A stretch of DNA of 64,000 nt. It comes from Apoda limacodes (Eukaryota > Arthropoda > Insecta > Lepidoptera > Limacodidae). The notes under the pieces are model-generated. The model did no database searches. It was not told where the DNA came from and saw only the letters and a program-made list of their open reading frames with translations. Below are positions 23,001 to 29,000 of this stretch, one piece after another; position 1 is the first letter of the stretch; each line of letters begins with the position of its first letter. The translations under genes were made by a program, and so were the position numbers. The stretch lies in contig OX291561.1 in NCBI GenBank assembly GCA_946406115.1, positions 3,154,273-3,218,272 on the forward strand, in the 5' to 3' direction.

Positions 23001-26000
23001 ATTGCCTTGAATTTTAACAGTTCCTGTTTCGAATGTTATGATTCATTTGTTTTCGATGATTTTGATGCAGTTTATTTTTTATCAAAATTGGTAAACAAAT
23101 GAATGAATGAATATACTTTATTGTACACCAAACGAAAATAACATAAGATAATATAACAAAAGAAAAGTACAATAGGCGGCCTTATTGCTGAAGATCAATC
23201 TCTACTAGGCAACCTTTAAACCCTTAAAAAAAACAATTCATTTTAACAATATTATCGAGCAATGCTGCCGTCAAATAATAACAAGGATTGTTTTTTAACC
23301 AATAAATTCACATTTCCAGGCTGGAATTGAGAGAGCCTACGAGTTGGGTTTATTTATTCGTGAGAGGTACAATGACGTGCTCTCACCGTGGTACAATAAG
23401 TCGGAGATATACATCCGGTCTACAGACTCCACCCGGACGAAGATGTCTATCCTGGCGGTAATGGCTGCAGTCTACCAGCCTGGTAACAACGCAAGAGCCT
23501 GGAACCCAAAACTGAACTGGACCCCCGTACCTTACACCACTGTGCCTGCTGATGTTGATTTTGTAAGCTTTGGTTGATTGTTATTTTAGCTACCCTCATG
23601 TATTTTTAATTTACATGCAATTTACCGTTTCCATATCCTCATTCAGTTTTTTGTATTATCTACTTTTATAAAATGTTGTAGGTATAAAAGGTACTTACGA
23701 ACTTAACTCTGATGTTTTAATATGTACACGTTACGTTACTTTCTGTTCTTCTTAATTTCTTTCTTTATCTGAGTACATATTTCTAGTATCTGGATCCTTA
23801 TTTTAATCCTTCTCAACGAAACTTTAATTAATATCAGAATCTTCAAATATTTTTCCAATATTATTATGATCTGCTATCCAAGAGCTGATTTTAAAACAAC
23901 TTTTATTTAAATTATCTTTTATTTCTTGCAGAAGAAAATAGCATAAATATCTACTAATATATTCCTGTGCTCGACAGTGAGCGGTAGCTTAGTGGTCTCG
24001 GCGTCAGCGTTGCGATCTGTGAAGAGGACGTTCGAACCCAGCGTGTTTCAATAAGTCCTTTTCAAAAATTCTCAATTTGTTTGTTGTCAGCACTGGCTTT
24101 CGGTTAAGGAAAACATCGTTAGGGAACCTGCAATTTAAGAAAGACATACGTAAAGTCTAGAACCCGCACCGGGCCAGCATTATGATCTACGATAATGATA
24201 TTATTAACGCAGCACCAGATAGCAGAGAGTGAGAGAATTCTTGCAAGGTCACTTCAATGCTAAATGCGCGAAGCTAGCACTAGAGTCGTCATTTCTCTCG
24301 CACTCTCACACCACTGCATTTAGTGTCTCTATCGCAAGTCAGTGTACAGGCTGAGTATAGGTAGTACAGATACATGGGACAAGCTTCTTTTGAGTACACT
24401 GAGATAAATGTGTAGGAGTGTCCATACATACGCGGCGCCTACTTGTGTGAGGTTGAATGAAGTTCACTTACTATCCTATCTTTATACTATGGCAGCACTG
24501 TAGTCATTTATTCAATTATCGACAATTAGTTAAATGAAGTAATAATTCCAGGCAGTCCTTACTTTGTTTCAGAACTTAGCAGGCGTCAACTGCCGACCAT
24601 ATTTAGACTATTACAACAAAGCAAAGCTAAATAATACAGTGGAAATGCTGGAATATGCTGATGTTTTTGATGATTTATACAAGATGGGATATGATTTAAG
24701 GAAAACACCACTTAAGGTGGCGGATTTATACGATACACTCCTGGCTCAAGTAAGTAAATTAATTATCATTACACAGTCCAATTAGATAACAGATACTCGG
24801 TAAGTTTAAACAGACAACTCGGTTTAGCTCAGACGAATAACTTAGGGCCTTCGACAGACTGCAATCACAACATAGTATCGCCCAAATATCTAGTATCCAA
24901 ATATCCTGTATACAAAATATCCAGTATCCAAAATATTTATTATCCATGTACGTAGAGCAATGTAAAGAAATATATCTAAACGTATAAAAGTTGATTAGAA
25001 ACAAAAAAAAATATTATAATAGGTTATTTCCAAGTACCTAGTAAAGACCAAGTAAATTTAAGCTGTGTTTTGTTTCACTACATACTGCACTTAATTTCAA
25101 TATTCCAATAATAATAACGAGCCAAAACTTGTTTAGCTGTGTCATACGGAATATTATTATTGACGAAAAGACATTAAGTCTTTTTAACTTTGCTTAATTG
25201 CTTGCGGTTAATTGAGCGATAAACAAGCAACGCCTTCATCTAACTTGAATACATTAAGTGGTTTGCAAAAGCATCAAGCTAAAAGGACTTTGGTATAAAA
25301 TCATACGCACAGTTTTCTAATTAATTAAATAAATAAATAATTAATTAATTATTATATGAAAACACGCTAAGAAACAAAAACATATATTTAAAAACATAAA
25401 CACAGGTAGTATCATTTTTTTAAGTCAATATTGTCTGTACCGTTCCTGTTTATGTTCTATACTTTCTTTTTTGTCTGCAAATCACATGTTTTATATTTTC
25501 AAAAGTCAAAAATTAAACTTACGCAAGGAGACGCCATAAAAGAGCATTGAACTAATTGTTTTCTTCTCCTTAAATTTGATAATTGTCTCGTATCTTTGCT
25601 GTAAACTTCAAGGAGAATAAAACAGTGAGCTCAATCTTCCTTCGATGCATCTTCCTGCGTTTTATTTTTTTACATTCTTCTAGTGATTAGTTGGAACACA
25701 CTTAATGTTTTTTGATATTTTTATTTGATTTACTAAAGTGGACGATACGTAATCTAAATCTAAATGTTTGCAATCCAATTTCTAGTTTCCGAGAAATACG
25801 TTGTATGTCAAAATACATACCTACATACATGCACTTTTAAAATTTGGCACACCTGTTTAATAGCTCAAATGAAGTAAAATATACGAATATTAAATTTCAA
25901 CCTCTTTGTTCAAGTCGGTTAAAAAAGGTGAGAGCATTATCAAGTACTCAAGTGTACAAAGGTTTATTTTATTTATAAATTGCAGCTCGCCTTAGGAGTG

Positions 26001-29000
26001 CCACTGGACCCTAAGGTTACAGAGATCTTGCCGAGAATTCAGGAAGCGGCTAATAAAGCATGGGATATCCTCGTCGGAAACGATAAATTTTTGGACATTG
26101 AGGCCGGTGCGTACATGATATAACTATAGTGTTAGGGTTTACAATCTTAGCCTATTTTAATTGGTAATCTGATTCCTGATCTAGACTTTATAAGTCACTA
26201 GGAGTTGTCTGTGACGTTCGTAACGAGCGTATTTCCTTAAAAAAGATGTAGTTAGGATTTCCATTATCCAGACTTGTGCTCGATAGCTCAATTGTTAGAG
26301 CACTTACAGGCACTGTAAGGATTTTTGCAGGTTTAAGTCCTGGCTCAAGCTGAATCTTTTGTCTGCATCTTTGCTTCAAATTCAAATATTTATTTACTTT
26401 GATAATGCATGGCATGTATAATACATTTTCTACGAAGACTTTATCCTTCAGGGAGTCATAAACGACGAAAAATTGTATGTATCTATATTCATAATGTATT
26501 TGTTAATTCTATGAAGATGTCTGTATCTGTAAGATTGATGTACATTATAAGTCACTAAGAGTTTAGGTGATACCCATAGCACGAGCTTTTTTAAGTTCGC
26601 AGCACAAGTACGGCGGAAAAAGTCGAATGAGAGATCAGGGGCCAGATTCTCGTGTTAATATAGAGATAATCTCAAATTCGAGATATGTTTTAATTATTTA
26701 ATCATGGTTTGTTAGTCGCAGTTACTTTTTTAGGCCATAGATCGACTAGTTTGAACAAGATATGGCCAAAAAACATGGCGGATATCTTTTGCAAATAGTT
26801 TTTCGTAATCTTAGAATCTCTCTCCAGGCATATGTCAGAAGGAGAAAGAGTAGAAGAAAAGAGTCCGAAGTAAATTTATTTTCAGAAGTGCAAATTAATT
26901 AGCCGTCAACTAATATCACTACTTCTGACTCCTTTTTATGCCACTTTCCGTGCGACATCCCGTCTCTACTACTCGATGCATGTCGACCGCTAGCGTACGA
27001 CATATGCCTAAAGAGAGGTTTTAAGAATACGAAAACCTATTAGCAAGCGATATCCACCATGTTTTTTCGTCATAGATATGTCTTGAACTAGATAGTTCAA
27101 ACTAGTCGATCTGTCGACTAAAACAGCTACGAGTCACGCAGCAGCCATTAGTAAACTAATTAAACACATCTCGAATTCGAGATTATCTCAATCATCACGA
27201 GAATCGGGCCCCAGATGAGATGAGAGCATTTTTAACTTAAAATAGGATAATTATCGTTGATATTAAAAAAAATGTGTTAATTAAAAAAAAAAATTTTACT
27301 TTTTGGCGACTAATTTTAATAACTTTTATCTAGTGCGATGATAAGTTTTTATTTCTCAGAATAAAAACATACATCCTTACAAAGAAAATGAGAACCTGCT
27401 GAGCTCTATACGACGAAAAATATAGATTTTTCATTCAGCTCAAAAAACATGATTTAAAAAAAAAATGTAAATATTTTAAAACCTATTCAACCTTTTTTGA
27501 GAAAATATCTACTTTTTTGTTGTAAAAAATGAAACATTTCCTTACAATTTAAATTTTTTTCGCAAAAACAAAAATTAAAAACCAAAACATTAGTTTTTAC
27601 AATTTACTAACTAAATTTGTGGTAAGGTCGAAAAATTGTCATAGTAAAAGTTAAAGATTTTTATATTATCTACAACTTTCTAATTTGACACTTTTCTCTA
27701 AAATCAATACTTTATTCAAAAATCGCTGAAACCCTTTTTTCACCCCCGGCGCTCCCCCTTCTGTTTAAATTTAGTTGTTTTTATTATTTTCCCGAGTTAT
27801 ATATAGTGTTTTTTACAGGAAAAAACGGGTCGTCTTGCAACTTGTTTTCTTTAAAAAGAATATTTAGCCTGGACTATTATAATTATACGTGTAGCAACTT
27901 TCAATAGCCGTAGTCTTAATAGTTTCCGAGTTAAATTTCTGCAACATTCGGACAGATCGATGGACGGACAGACGAAACTATAACAATAACCGAACCCCAT
28001 GAAAAAACTAACAGAAAGATGGTAATAAAGTGTATACCTGGCCCAAACCAAGGCACTGTATCAAAAATTATTTCTTATCTTGCAGGTGTTCTTCTGAACT
28101 CTTTCTTCGAATTCGCTGACAAAGTGATTGCTGGTGAGCCGACGCCAAAGGTGCGGATTCTATCGGGTCACGACTTCAACGTGTACTCATTCCTGGCCGC
28201 GACACAGGCTGAGCCAAGGCCAGGCATCCCGAAGTTTGGTGCACTCTACAGTTTAGAACTTCGGCAGATTTTGAAAACGGGAGAGTATATTGTTGTGGTA
28301 ATTTACTGTCTATTTATTTTGTGAAATCTAAATGGGGGAAACCATGGGTTTCTTACTTACTGTCGGGGCCATTACCTTTGTGGGCAAAACTGACTAAGTA
28401 TACGGAGGTGATGTGATTGATCTGATGAACTAACATACCGGTAAATATAGAATAATATTATAGAACAGGTTATTTTTATTTTATTTTTTTATTCCACTGA
28501 GGTGGCAAACAGGCTTATGTTCCGCCTAATGATAAGCGGTCACAGCAGCATGGACGCTTGCAAAACCAGGGGATTACTCGCGCGACCCTTCAAAAATCTA
28601 ATAACTTTTTTTAAACACACTGTGCGCGACCATTTCGGTTCTAAAGAGTGAGAATGAATTCCCTGCCAATGGCAAGCGGTACGATGTTAGAAAGTAGCCG
28701 TGGGCATCATTTCGAAAAATTCCTCAGAACACATCCCATTGTACAAGCGGTAGAACACACACAGGGAGGCAAAGTCTCTCCTCACACTTAAGGGCTCGAT
28801 AAGGCAAGTGAGTTTGGAAGCGTAGACAATTCTAACATCCCGCGCGTCGTTGAACCAAGTCAAAAGGTCCAAGCTCGTATCCGAGTGCTACCACTCAGAG
28901 ATGGCAGCAGTACCTACTCCATATGGGGCTGAACTTACGACTTATAAAGTAGTACCCTTTGCACCGACGTATTTCTATAATCTAGTGATAAAGGTCCTCA

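Noticed and set aside
23975..24060. tRNA gene
   Set aside because: A and B boxes are present but the acceptor and anticodon stems do not close, and a SINE body follows.
26262..26350. tRNA gene in intron 5
   Set aside because: Box-like motifs only; mismatched stems and a SINE tail.
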